Source of the DNA: Pisolithus tinctorius
Lineage: Eukaryota > Basidiomycota > Agaricomycetes > Boletales > Pisolithaceae
DNA: 64,000 nt
Assembly (NCBI GenBank): GCA_024663395.1
Contig: JANFAH010000063.1
Location: 62,001 to 126,000, forward strand
Direction of reading: 5' to 3'
Shown: one piece after another, positions 1-10,772 of the stretch
Layout: each line of letters starts with the position of its first letter
How positions within the stretch are numbered: the stretch's first letter is position 1
Notes under the pieces: generated by a model
Told to the model about the DNA's origin: nothing
Seen by the model: the letters and a program-made list of their open reading frames with translations, nothing else
The model's database searches: none
Translations under genes and position numbers: made by a program

Positions 1-867
1 TTATGGGCCCCAAGGGGGGCTACTCACTGAAGAATGCATTCAGCCATGATTTTGCAGATACCAAGCTGACTTGTAACCTTCTTGCTGTGCAATGTGATGT
101 TGTATATGGCAGCACCCAGTGTGACTTTCCCTTGATCATCTCCAACATCAGGGCATTGGAGAAGCTTGTGCCTTTGAAAAAGGGGGAGACTTTACTTTTG
201 TCAGTGCATGAAAGTTGTGGGATGTCCTGCATTTGCCTCAGCCATGCCTTGTTCATCATACATCCTCTTGCCACCATGGATGAGCCTCTTGTCCATAGCT
301 GATCACATGTGAAATATAGAAAAGGGAGGAGGATGACCTGGACAACATTGCCCAGATTGGTTTGTGTCTCCATCTCCCCCAAAGTCTGCTGGCTCATATG
401 TGCACAACTTTTCCTGTGTGCTGCACATCCTCTTACCACACCTTGGCTTCCATCTGACCTTGACATTTATGTCTCCTGCTGTCACCTGGCTTACCTGTCA
501 GTCCTACTAGAACATGAGGGTGAATGCTTCATATTCTCCATCATCTGTATGCCTGTCTGACCTCCTGTGCTCAGGCTATGTGGTTATTTGGCAGCACTCT
601 GTGCACACTGGGCCATACAAGTCTTCTTCCATTTGTTCTGTCGTAACTTTCTCCAACTTCTGCTGGAGTATCGATGTCATTGTGTCCTCCACTGTGGTGG
701 CTGTGTCCCTGATTTTTAAATTTCACAGCACTACTGTGATGAATTTCATCATGGCAGATAACATCTTCTGTGCATATCCTTCACTTACCCTCCAGCTAAA
801 AGTCCATGGTTAATGTGGGTCCTTTGTACTTTGAGCCATTTGGGTTCAAGACTATGAGCACCATTGA
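1..867. other. Unassigned sequence left of the nested LTR cluster
   Basis: No recognisable gene. Open frames exist on both strands near 3-466 but none shows a known motif, and composition is TG-rich and CpG-poor like decayed repeats. This sequence was contiguous with 8868 onward before the LTR at 868 inserted: the 5-bp duplication ATTGA occurs at 863-867 and again at 8868-8872. Confidence 0.5.
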
Positions 868-980
868 TGTCATAGCTGTGTCTCAACCCTGGCCAGACTT
901 GGTGTGAGTCAAAGTGTGGAAAGCTGGTGAAAACCAAACAAATCCAACACCAAAGACAAATGTGAGCGAGTGGTGGTATG

Positions 981-1433
981 TGTTACGTTTCACCCCTAAC
1001 TTTTCCTTTTCACCGAATGTTTACTTCATGTTTGATCCATTGGACTTGTTTTCCTTTTGAGCTGTCTTCTCTCTGATCTGATGGCTCTTTATCTCCACCA
1101 CTAGCATTACTTACTTGCTACATGCTTAGGACATGTGTTGCTGTTGTTCAACCAATGGTGTAGTTATCTCATTATGTGCAGATGCCTCATGGTCCATTTC
1201 CTTGTAGTATTTAGACTGCCAGCTCAAGTCCTGGAAACCCAGACTTGAGCTGCTCAATCGTATGCAGTGTTCTCACTCAGAACTTCGCCCTCAGTGTCCC
1301 TAACCTGGACCACTCTTACAGGCATTGCCAAAATCCTTCATCGTTTATGAAGGTTGCTGCAGCCATTGCTCAGTAGAAACCAACAGTCTGCGTTTGAGCT
1401 CTCCCTACGTCTTGACTTTGGTCGAGCATAACA
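981..1433 (+). repeat. 5' LTR of the chromovirus
   Basis: Starts TGTTACGTTTCACC and ends GCATAACA. It matches 6143-6594 over its whole length with a small fraction of differences, many of them CpG to TpG or CpA. Confidence 0.9.
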
Positions 1434-1446
1434 AAAGCTCAAGTCT
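1208..1446 (+). promoter_or_regulatory. LTR core promoter, hairpin and candidate self-primed primer-binding site
   Basis: A TATA-like TATTTAG lies near 1208-1214. About 30 nt downstream, AGACTTGAGCT at 1241-1251 is the exact reverse complement of AGCTCAAGTCT at 1436-1446, just past the LTR end at 1433. The same LTR segment also pairs with 1221-1230 as a 10-bp stem. Primer-binding sites complementary to the mRNA 5' end are characteristic of the Tf1/sushi group of chromoviruses, which prime reverse transcription on themselves instead of using a tRNA. Self-priming here is inferred from complementarity alone. Confidence 0.5.
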
Positions 1447-1519
1447 ACAGCCTTTGGCTGAATTGGTCACTGCTTAGTGCACCACCACAAACCCCTGAAA
1501 CAACCGACATTGGGCGCCG

Positions 1520-2636
1520 TTGCGACCCACTCATGAAGAATCATCATCTGACAAAGAACAGGAGAGCACTGTCACAGACACCTCCTCCAACAAACCTGAA
1601 CAACCAGATAGAGGCTTTGCCTCTGGTATCCTCTCAAACCTTTTCACCCAGTCCCTCGCCACACTCAGTACTCCAATCCCACCTGTACCCTCTCCCGCAC
1701 CCTTTGCAATCCCACCCCAACCACAGAATATGATGTCCGGTTCATTGTCGAAGGGAACGACTGCTGTCACTGGAGTCAAACCCACCGAACTAAAGATTGG
1801 TGCTCCCACAGATTTTGATGGAGACCAAAAGAACGCCATGAGCTGGCTGTACTCAGTACAGACCTACCTCTTGGTAAATGAAGAATTATATGACACTGAC
1901 ACCAAAAAGGTGGTCTACGCGCTGTCGTACATGAAGAAAGGTGTCGCCCATTCCTGGGCCGCCACCTATCAGAAGATAGCCTTGGAAAAGACACATCCAA
2001 GCTTTGGAACCTTCACTGTTTTTGTGAAAAAATTTTAAGGAGTCCTTCACCTCCACAGACACTGCAGGTACCATGATCGCCAAGTTGCGTACCCTAAAAC
2101 AAAAAGAATTGGTCGAGCAATACATCACTGATTTCCAAACTGCCGCTGCTGACTCCACCATCACAGAAGATGTTGTGTTGATCGAGTTCTTTTCACAAGG
2201 ACTCAAACCTTTCATCGCAAACAGGATCCACATGATGGAAACCACTCCTACCAAGATTATGGAATGGTATACCCAGGCACAAAAGTTTGATGCCAAATGG
2301 AGAAAGGTAAACAAATTCTCCACAAAGAAAGAAAGGAGGACGTTCCACCCTAGGAACAACTTTGCTGAAGAAAAAGATCCTAACGCAATGGATGTGGATG
2401 GAGTTAAACTCTCCAGAGAAGAAAGAGAACGACACATCAAGGAAGGAAGATGCTTCGGATGTGGAAATAAAGGTCATCTCTCTCGAGAATGCCCAGATAA
2501 GGGGAAAATTCCCCAAAAGAAAGTGAAGAAAATCTGCAAAATTGTGGAAGTCGAAGAAAGTGACGATGAAGAAAAGTCACCTGGTCCCTCCATTGCTCTT
2601 GTCAGAATGGCCAGAGCTCTTGGAAAGGATTTTTGA
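1520..2636 (+). pseudogene. gag: Gag of the chromovirus (frameshifted)
   Basis: Structural protein of the retrotransposon particle. The first part (1520-2038) holds a Ser/Pro-rich N-terminus and the capsid-like region. The frame breaks in a T run near 2036 and resumes in another frame through 2636, consistent with a one-base indel. Near the C-terminus is a CCHC zinc knuckle (CFGCGNKGHLSREC, about 2450-2490), which binds the genomic RNA, followed by a basic then acidic tail. No ATG opens the first frame; an upstream start may have been lost. The stop at 2636 overlaps the start of the Pol frame, fitting a -1 shift into Pol. Confidence 0.85.
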
Positions 2637-3676
2637 ATGGGAACTCTGAGTTGACACCAGAAGTTCCCCAGACTAAGGACAGTTTAGTTTCTGTTGCTCC
2701 TGTACTTGTAATGTCTACACCTGAACATACTATGCAGATCCCCATCGCCCTTTACACATCAGAAATTACCTCGAAAGTTGTCAACACCACTGCTCTGGTT
2801 GATTCTGGAGCAGAGATCTCATGCATCAATTGGGGTTTTGTGCAAAAGCATCAAATCCCCACTCAACATCTCGCAGAACCCATTCTTGCCAAAAATGCCG
2901 ATGGAACCCAGAACTCAAAAGGAAGAATCTTGTTTTCCGCCACCCTCTACTTCAAAGTTAAAGGACTTGTTCATCAGTCCTTTTTCCACATCATCAACTG
3001 TGGAATGGAAAACGTCATTCTAGGTCTCCCCTGGCTGCAAGAAAACAACCCTGTTGTTGACTGGAGGATGGGCACCCTGTCTATTGATGAGAAAACTGAT
3101 AGATCCAAAGAGTTTAGATGCAGCATTTCCTCGGTTGCTATTGAAGAACCAATCGTGAACCTTGTGTCTCTCGCTGAAAAGAAAGGGATAAACAAGTTCA
3201 TGGACTATGAAGAACCCGAGGACGAAACCATCTGAGTGCATTTCATGATGTCAGTTGGGAAACTCATCGAAGAAGCCAAGAAGATTAACCCTAATAATAG
3301 GCTTCTTCGAAAGATTACCACTGCCACTGAGTTGGCACAAGAAGAACATAAAAAGAAACCGAAAGCCGTCCTCCCTGAGGATTACAAAGACTTCGCTTCA
3401 GTTTTTGAGAAACCATCCAATGGAATCCTCCCTCCATCATGAGCATATGATCATGCCATAAACCTTGTAGAGGATTTCATCCCCAAGGTGACTAAAGCCT
3501 ACCCACTCTCCCCCTTTGAACGAGAGTCCACGGAGAAATTTATTGAAGAAAACCTTCGAGAAGGAAAGATTCGCCCCTCGAAGTCTCCTCAGGCTGCTCC
3601 TTTCTTCTTCATAGGAAAGAAAGATGGCTCCTTACGCCCCTGCCAAGACTACCAATATCTGACAAGAATACGGTGA
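2633..3676 (+). pseudogene. pol: Pol N-terminal part: aspartic protease and beginning of reverse transcriptase
   Basis: The frame 2633-3235 contains the retroviral-type protease active site (ALVDSGAEIS, near 2790-2825) and a downstream flap-like hydrophobic segment ending in the GLPWL motif typical of Gypsy elements. It continues after interruptions (3236-3442, 3488-3676) into the start of reverse transcriptase, where the finger-domain pattern around [16 protein letters not shown] is seen. A further indel follows, then sequence consistent with the DAYPLPL motif, and then the RT signal ends. The catalytic YxDD box and RNase H are missing because of the internal deletion. Inactive as it stands. 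Confidence 0.8.
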
Positions 3677-3748
3677 AGGATGCATACCCCCTTCCCCTCA
3701 GTTCAAATCTCATCTCTCTGACTGGAAATTCGACAATGGGGTACTACT

Positions 3749-5171
3749 TTACAAAGAACAAGTGTATATTCCTGATGACCCTACCCTTTGACAGACTGTT
3801 GTGTCCAACCACCATGACCACCCCTCCGCTGGACACCCTGGTGTCCTAAAAACCCAACAACTCGTTTCATCCGAGTTCTGGTGGCCCAGACTTGCATCCT
3901 TCGTCCAAAAATATGTTGAAGGCTGTGCTACATGCCAGCAGAATAAGGTAAACACCCCTTACGTCCATTCCCTCCACCTCAACCCGACTGTTTCAACAGA
4001 TCTCTTGCGATCTGGTTACTGACCTACCTGTTTCTAATGGCTATGATTCCCTTTTGGTCATGGTAGACCATGGGCTTACGAAGGGGGTAATTCTTACTCC
4101 AACAAAGAAAACTGCATCTGCTGCCAACATCGCAGTGTTATTTTTCAAGAAAGTCTACTCCCACTTCAGGTTGTATGATAAAATCATCTCAGATTGAGGT
4201 CCTCAATTCACCTCCGCTTTTGCAAAAGAACTCGCTTCCCTTTTGGGATACTCCCTTGCTTTGTCCATGGCATATCATCCACAGACAGATGGAGAAATGG
4301 AACGCATCAACCAAGAAGTGGAGACCTATCTCCGCATCTTCTGCCAGAATGATCCCACTTCATGGGTGAATAACCTCCCTATTGCCGAATTTGCGCACAA
4401 TCACCGACCACATTCCGTCACCCACCAATCTCCATTCTACCTCATGTACGGGTATGAACCGAAACCCCTTCCATCCCTGATTGTGGACACCCACCTTCCT
4501 GCTGCCGAGTCTAGACTCAAGGAACTCCAAAAAGCTAGAGAAGAAGCCCTCGCAGCCCATGATCTAGCCAGAAAAACAATGAAAGACCGCTCGTCACGAC
4601 CCTTCACCCCATTCCAGAAAGGTGATAAGGTTTGGCTATAAGCACGAAATTTGAAATGCTCCTATGAAAATAGGAAGCTCGCACCAAAACGAGAAGGACC
4701 CTTCACTGTCTCTGACGTCCTATCTCCGATCACATACCGCCTCGCGATTCCCACATGATGGAAAATCCACAACATTTTCCATGCTTCTCTTCTATCACCC
4801 TATCGCAAAAATGATGTTCACAGGCCAAACTTCCCAGCTCCACCACCTGACCTCGTCAACGAGGAAGAAGAATACAAAGTTGAGGCGATAGTCAGCCATA
4901 AAAGGTCCGGCCATGGACACACTTTCTTAATTAAATGGAAGGGTTACCCTTCTTCCGAAAACTCGTGGCAGAAAGAGTCGCACCTTGAACACATGGATGA
5001 TATGCTCTCCACTTATAAGAAGCATTTCCCCAGAGACTTTCCCTCTCAGAAACGACCCACTCAACACTCTACCTGCACAGTCAGAAACATCACTCTAGAA
5101 ATGCCTCCTCCTCGATACACATACCCTCGTGAACCTTCTCGCTGCCACACCCCATTCACTTGTCAGCAATG
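3749..5171 (+). pseudogene. pol: Integrase and chromodomain of the chromovirus (stops and frameshift)
   Basis: The integrase N-terminal HHCC zinc-binding region is clear at about 3808-3945 (two His, then CATCQ). After a frame break near 4010 the RNase-H-fold core follows. It has the first catalytic Asp in the segment before 4080, the second in SD-stop-GPQF near 4195 (TGA where Arg is normal), and the Glu in the HPQTDGEMER block near 4270-4300. Stops also occur near 4640 and 4757. Downstream, about 4880-5030, a chromodomain is recognisable by the FLIKWKGYP pattern. Chromodomains direct integration toward marked chromatin, which fits this insertion inside other repeats. Confidence 0.85.
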
Positions 5172-5190
5172 ACAACCTGCTAGCGATCAG

Positions 5191-6006
5191 ATGATCACCT
5201 CCTACCAACTCTTTGTCACGGACCCCGCCGTCGTCGGTACTGTCTATCATGAGGTGGATGAAAACTCCCCTCTTGATCTCATATATCATGCCACCATCCA
5301 GGCCCTTCGCCTCGAAGAACTTTCCCACTATGTAAACCAACAGAACCCTCTTCTATCTCCTGCCCACACTATTTTGAATGAAATTGCCCTTCAGCAGGTT
5401 GCCCTGCTTCTTAAACTTTTTGATGTTCTTGGAGGCACCAACCTCATCTATAACATTCGTCAATATCCTACGTTGATCGCACCCCCACCTCCTGGGTCTC
5501 GAAGGCCCTCAACTGCAACTTCTCCCCCGATCTCCTCCATGTCATCCTCTCCTCCGGCATCGTCGCCGTCGTCCTCCTCCTGTTCCTCCCGCTCTCTTCG
5601 AAGAGCTGACAGACCTTGTGCCTGTTGCCTATCAGGCCCAAACCCCCAACCCTGCGAGTCTCATGACTCCCCTATCAAAGTAAATCCCGAGACCACCTTT
5701 GGTGTCTCCCATGCAGAACTCAACTACATGTTAAACATTGTCGAGACCCTTGCACAGCTGCTGCCGTCCCCTGTGCTAAACGCTATGACAGAGTTTGATA
5801 GACCTCTTACTCTGTCCGACCCACACTATTGTCAAGCGTGCTATGTCTGTCACCGTCTCAGCCATATTCACATCAATTGTGGACTCTATGAGTGTCCCCT
5901 TTGCCACACCACCCATCCTGGGCATACCCAAGCCCAGTGTCCCTCTATTCACCCTCGATGTCCTTTACAGGACAGAATTGCCACTCCCAGCATTGTTGAT
6001 GATTGA
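5191..6006 (+). pseudogene. Cys-rich C-terminal extension beyond the chromodomain
   Basis: A 271-codon frame in the same phase as the integrase and chromodomain, separated from them by a single TGA at 5170-5172, so it was probably the C-terminus of Pol. It has a helical N-terminal part, a Ser/Pro-rich linker (about 5500-5600) and a C-terminal cluster of Cys and His in CxxC-type pairs (about 5830-5940), resembling a treble or double zinc-binding module. I cannot name the family. It could bind nucleic acid during integration. A separate envelope-like or accessory gene is less likely given the shared frame. Confidence 0.6.
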
Positions 6007-6142
6007 ACCCTCGTTGGAAGCGAGGATAACGATTTGTATGACAATGATTTTGATTTTGACAACTCCACCATTGCCAATATGACCAGAGAACCTTACGGAG
6101 AGTAGTTGAAGTCGGGGACTTCAACACTTAGAAAGGGGGTAG

Positions 6143-6594
6143 TGTTACATTTCACCCCTAACTTTTCCTTTTCACCGAACGTTTACTTCATGTTTGATCC
6201 ATTGGACTTGTTTTCCTTTTGAGCTGTCTTCTCTCTGATCTGATGGCTCTTTATCTCCACCACTAGCATTACTTACTCACTACATGCTTAGGACATGTGT
6301 CGCCGTTGTTCAACCAATGGTGTAGTTATCTTGTTACGTGTGGACGCCTCATGGTCTGTTTCCTTGTAGTATTTAGACTGCCAGCTCAAGTCCTGGAAAC
6401 CCAGACTTGAGCTGCTCAATCATATGCAGTGTTCTCACTCAGAACTTCGCCCTCAGTGTCCCTAACCCGGCCACTCTTACAGGTGTTGCCAAAATCCTTC
6501 ATTGATTATGAAGGTTGCTGCAGCCATCGCTCAGTAGAAACCAACAGTCTGCATTTGAGCTCTCCCTACATCTTGACTTCGGTTGAGCGTAACA
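6143..6594 (+). repeat. 3' LTR of the chromovirus
   Basis: Begins TGTTACATTTCACC and ends GCGTAACA; partner of 981-1433. A purine-rich tract (GAAAGGGGGTAG) lies immediately before it at 6131-6142 and is the likely plus-strand primer. Confidence 0.9.
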
Positions 6595-7490
6595 GTGTGC
6601 CTCCACAGAACCTGGAGTGCAGAAAACCTAAATGTGTGGGGGAAACTTTGATGGCAGGTGCTCCTAGCACAAGTCGATGACAAGTTATGCAGGAGAAGAC
6701 AAGCAAGTGATGATTGGATGGGGGATGCTGAACAGAGTGAAGGTGTTCAGCCAAAAGGACTTGGAATGAAGGACTTTGATAAGATGTGCTCCTGGCACAA
6801 GTCGATGACAAGTTACGCAGGAGTGGATGGATGACTAAATGAGAGGTTGCTGACTAAGCACTGATGATACTGCTGATGATGAATAGAGGTAGATAGACCC
6901 TTGATAGAGCCTCAACTACCAATGATATAAATGAAGACAGATAGACTCTTCTGAATGAGCCTCAACTGTCAACAACGAGATATGCTGAGCTGAGCTGACT
7001 TCTGGATTGATTCTGAATTGCTTCCTCATAGCTAAGTACATGGGGGTTTATATACTGTGGGGGGAGCACAGCTTGTGACAAACAAGGCACAAGCACTTGG
7101 TAAGTAATGAGTAAGACTGAGTAATCATGATGAGTAAGTGAGAAATGAAAAGTAAGCAAGCAAGGAGGATTGGTAAGTATTGGCAATGAACGAGTCAAGG
7201 ATAGTCAAAATATCACAGAATGAGTCAAATAGAGTCAGAAACTGAGTAAGCACACTGGTATCACATTAGGGGGTGGCGATGCAAGTCAGATCTCGGTGGA
7301 GAGATCTCTAGATCCAAAGATGGCATGACAGATGGACAGTGTTTCCAGATAGGGAAGTATTAATTCCAGAATTGAAAGGCATGAGTCAGGCGTCAAAGGG
7401 GGCTAGGGTGTTGGGGGTCTGTGGGGCAATGGGAGCATATGCGATCGCATCTCCCACCCTTTCATCCTCTCAGCGAAGTTAACAAAAACT

Positions 7491-7970
7491 TCATGGACAG
7501 GGCTCTGATGGAGGAGGAGGAGAAGGGGGGACATCTTCTGCTGGATCTTGCAGTAGGAAGGCAAGATGCATGTCATACTCGTCATGAATGCGATCAGGGA
7601 GGCTGGAGAACAGTAGACTATGCTGCAGCTGTCGCAATGCGGGAAGAATGATGGATGAGATTGGAATAAAGACAGTGCAGGGAGCAGGGAGGAATGATCC
7701 ATATGCTTCATCAAGAGGGGAGACTGAAACGACCACATAAGACCTTTCTAACCGAGTGACAGATGTGAGGCGACCAAAGAACATCCTTCTGGAAGTCATA
7801 CTGACAAGGAGAACACACTGACCAAGCTGCATGGGATGGGATGGGGCTGACAACAATGGGATGAACCAGGGGGCTTCAGGACGGAAGCTGGTGGGAACAC
7901 CTGGCAGATATACATAGCCATTGTCTCTTGCAAATGAGACAAGTGAGATGATTGATGAAGAGGTGGCCAT
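7491..7970 (-). CDS. Element-borne ORF of unknown function, copy 1
   Basis: An uninterrupted frame of about 159 codons from an ATG at 7970 to a stop at 7491, lying in the 5' two-thirds of the 1.8-kb LTR-like element. The same frame, without indel or stop and with only scattered substitutions, is present in the inverted copy at 33927-34406. The protein has a hydrophobic, proline-containing N-terminal half and an acidic, proline-rich C-terminus. No known domain, transmembrane topology or catalytic motif is recognised. Preservation of the frame in two copies, while neighbouring repeats are full of stops, suggests a real product. An LTR-encoded ORF would be unusual; it could also be a relic of a transduced gene. 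Confidence 0.5.
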   Translation of the reverse strand: MATSSSIISLVSFARDNGYVYLPGVPTSFRPEAPWFIPLLSAPSHPMQLGQCVLLVSMTSRRMFFGRLTSVTRLERSYVVVSVSPLDEAYGSFLPAPCTVFIPISSIILPALRQLQHSLLFSSLPDRIHDEYDMHLAFLLQDPAEDVPPSPPPPSEPCP

Positions 7971-8872
7971 GATTGATGGACTTAGCAAAATGAGCGTCTG
8001 ATGGATGGAGTGCTGTAGAAATGCGTAGGGTGCAAGGATCCTCTCCAAATTTGGAAGGAAGAATCATGGGGCTGAGCACTTTAAGCGAGTGTGGGAACTG
8101 AGTTGATATCTTTCGAAATGGTGGAGATACGACAAAAACCGGAATGCCATACATGGGCACTATAAACTTTTAATGCATGCTTAACTTGCTTCCTCTTTTC
8201 TCTTTAGCACTAACAACTCATTCTTGTGTGAAGGATGACTGTTCACGTCCAACAGTCTTTCTACGCATGAGGCCTTTAGTCTTCATCTGCATGCATGGGC
8301 ATTGTGTGCAACTTGTCAACAAGTTAGGCAGAGTCAGCTGTAACCATGTCCACAACACCTTTGGTGTGTGACATTGGCCTCATACTCATTCAGTCTGACC
8401 TCAGCCTCACCAAATCCTTGTCCCCAGATGTCCTAGCACAGTGAGCACTGCTTTGCAGTGCATGTCATTTCAGTTAAGTCCTGCCCGGTCTTGTCCCTGG
8501 TCCACCCTGTCCTGGTCTCTGTTACCTTAGTCATACATTACTAATACTTGTCTTACCAATCACCTTAGCAATCCTTGCAAGACCAGCATTACCAGTCTCT
8601 GTATTATAGCTACTTCTAGTATATAAACTCATAGATACTCAGCCTGTACCCCTCAGTCTGAAATCAACAAAGTTACTCTGATAACCCTGTCTTGGCCTCA
8701 GACTCAGACTGAGACCCATGCAAGGGAATAGTGCTGTAATCCCAGTCACTAAGTCCAAACAGTCCAACCCCTCTGTATCCTGTCTTTCTCCCTGATCCCA
8801 ACCCCTTGGCTTCATGCCCACTTTGGTCTCCAGTCTGGCCTCAACCCGGACAACCACAAACTTGACAATTGA

Positions 8873-9411
8873 GAAGTATGCAGTGCATGGATTTGATGTG
8901 GTGGCTTGCCAGGAGATGCATGGAGAGTCTGGCATTTGTAGGTTGAGGGCTCACTTGATTATTGACCACCATGGCCTGTGGGTTAATATCAGCAAAATGC
9001 AGCATGTGTCACTTTCTGCCACAGAGGTCTTTGAAAGCTTGGGTTTCATGGACATCATCTGGCTTTTGGGGGGTTATGTATGCAGAGCCATGTATCCCTT
9101 TATCCATGCTCAGTCTTTTCTGATCGAGGACAATTCATGAATGTCTGTTGCATGTATGTGGTGGGCTCCTTGCTGATGCTGCATAGACATGAGCTGCTTG
9201 ATTGTCAATTCCTCAGAAGTGAAGAGACTGCATAGGCATGATGTTGTCTGGCATCATGTGCATGTGATGTATGTGTACTATGTTATCATGCATGGGGGCC
9301 ATAGTATGAGTACATGAATCCATTGTTTGTACATCTCTTTCATGTGGCACATGCTGTGAAGGCAGCACTCTGGGGTGGTAAACAAGGTGCCTACTGGCAG
9401 CACCAGCCATG
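8873..9411. other. No recognisable gene
   Basis: Continues the sequence interrupted at 867. A plus-strand frame runs to about 9140, and its coding-like part after 8868 is not matched to any family I recognise. Probably another decayed repeat. Confidence 0.4.
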
Positions 9412-10772
9412 TTCTAGTAATCACTTGATAGTCAAAAAAGCCGACACTACACTACACCTATTAGGCAGTTAACTACATAACACAATGCTACACTTCTGGT
9501 AATCACTTGATAGTCAAAAAAGTGGGCTCTACACTACACCTATTAGGCAGTTAACTACACAACAGAATGCTAAACTTTTGGTAGTCACTTGATAGTCAAA
9601 AAAGCGGACTCTACACTGCACCTATTAGGTGTCATATCCATGACTCTCGGACTCAATCCCGGTCCAGTCCAGACCCCTAGCCCCTGTCTCTGGTCAAGTC
9701 CAGTCCTAGTCCAGCCTAGAAAACCCAACTTTGGCCCTAGATAACCCAACTTGGGCCTAAGTAATTCAAGTCCGGTCTTTTACCCCTATCTCTGGTCCAT
9801 TCTGGCCTTCCAGCCTTGCACTGCTCCACCCCAGTCCTTCCAGGTCCATGTCTGGGTCACCTGGACATAACTCCGGTCTGTTTTCCTTTGTTTGTACTAT
9901 ATTTAGTCTGGCCTTTTGTCTGACTCTGCTTACTGTATAAATCCTGTGTCTGACCCCAGTATGCTGGTCACATGGACTTGACTATTAGCCTCAGCACAGC
10001 CACTGTGGCTATCCACTCTCTTGCTAATCTTCTTGCCAATAGCTTATTAACAAGTCCAGCTCTATGTTCATTATCCTGGACTGGCCTCACATATTTAACC
10101 CCTGTTCATACTTTGTAGCACCTCACTCAGAATATCAATTAAGTATTACCCTCAACTCCTGTACTACACTCTGAGCCTACTCTATAGCTAAGGCCAAGCC
10201 TTGGCTATCCCCAACCCCTGTCCTGGACCTCTCCCTGGCTTGCATAAGGGTACAGCACATAAGCTGAGACCAAGGGAGGTAGATCCAACCCCAGACCAGC
10301 TTTCCCCTGTGTGCACCCCAAGACCGGTTGGTTTCCCACGCTCCCGGCCTTAAGTCCAGTCCTCTGGACTTAGCCCCTAACCTCCGGCCTCAACTCTGGT
10401 CCAACCAGACTTGGCCCCTGTCTCCTGGCCTTGACTTTGGCCACTTGGACTTAGCCCCTGTCACCTGGTCTTGAAGCCTGGTCACCCAAGGGTAAACCTG
10501 TACTTGACATTAGGCAGTTAACTACACAACACAATGCTACACTTTTGGTAGTCACTTGATAGTCAAAAAAGCGGACACTACACTACACCTATTAGGCAGT
10601 TAACCACACAACACAATACTACACTTTTGGTAGTCACTTGATAGTCAAAAAAGTGGACACTACATTACACCTATTAGGCAGTCAACCACACAACACAATT
10701 GCTACACTTAGGGCAGTCACTTGATAGTCTAGTAGTCAAAAAAGCGGATGTAATACTACACTTATTACCAGT
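9412..10772 (+). repeat. 82-bp tandem repeat, split by a solo LTR
   Basis: Units carrying the core ACTTGATAGTCAAAAAAG recur at 82-bp spacing: the GTCAAA core falls at 9431, 9513 and 9595, then, after the insertion, at 10562, 10644 and 10735. The last spacing is 91 bp. Three units lie on each side of the LTR at 9630-10509. Confidence 0.9.
9630..10509 (+). mobile_element. Solo LTR inserted in the 82-bp tandem repeat
   Basis: 880 bp, starts TGTCATATCC and ends GTACTTGACA, with an exact 5-bp duplication TTAGG at 9625-9629 and 10510-10514. A TATA-like motif lies near 10090, followed by the AATATCAAnnAAGT segment shared with the other solo LTRs here. No internal body. Confidence 0.9.

Larger units (their letters stand above)
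981..6594 (+). mobile_element. Ty3/Gypsy chromovirus, internally deleted and non-autonomous
   Basis: Long terminal repeats at 981-1433 and 6143-6594 bound Gag, protease, a fragment of reverse transcriptase, integrase, a chromodomain and a Cys-rich tail, all on the plus strand. Flanking target-site duplications are GTATG (976-980) and GTGTG (6595-6599), one base apart. The inverted 1.8-kb element at 33524-35329 shows the unoccupied site. A deletion near 3690-3740 joins early reverse transcriptase directly to the integrase zinc-binding region, so the catalytic RT core and RNase H are absent. Several in-frame TGA codons stand where arginine is expected. Confidence 0.9.
903..8373 (-). mobile_element. 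1.8-kb LTR-like element, copy 1, interrupted by a Gypsy element
   Basis: Read on the minus strand it starts TGTCACACACC at 8373 and ends GACTCACA at 903, flanked by a 4-bp duplication TTGG (899-902, 8374-8377). The element itself is 903-980 plus 6595-8373, about 1.85 kb. A full inverted copy lies at 33524-35329 and a truncated one at 37385-37751. TG...CA ends, a short duplication and an internal TATA box about 0.5 kb from the 3' end suggest a long LTR, but no internal body is present. It carries an open frame of 159 codons (separate entry). Confidence 0.7.
868..8867 (+). mobile_element. Solo LTR (TGTCAT...TTGACA family) split by nested insertions
   Basis: The outermost element of a three-level nest. 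It begins TGTCATAGCT at 868 and ends AACTTGACA at 8867, flanked by the target-site duplication ATTGA (863-867, 8868-8872). Its own sequence is only 868-902 and 8378-8867, about 520 bp; the rest is later insertion. A TATA box (TATATAAA) lies at 8620-8627, followed by an R/U5-like region that resembles those of the other solo LTRs in this window. No internal retrotransposon body is attached, so it is best read as a solo LTR left by recombination. Confidence 0.75.

Noticed and set aside
3..466. Opposing frames of 99 and 148 codons at the left edge
   Set aside because: Neither shows a motif, and the minus-strand frame may be a shadow; the region is CpG-poor and decayed.
9412..10772. The 82-bp repeat as a CRISPR-like array
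   Set aside because: Units are contiguous without unique spacers, there are no cas genes, and the context is a eukaryotic genome.
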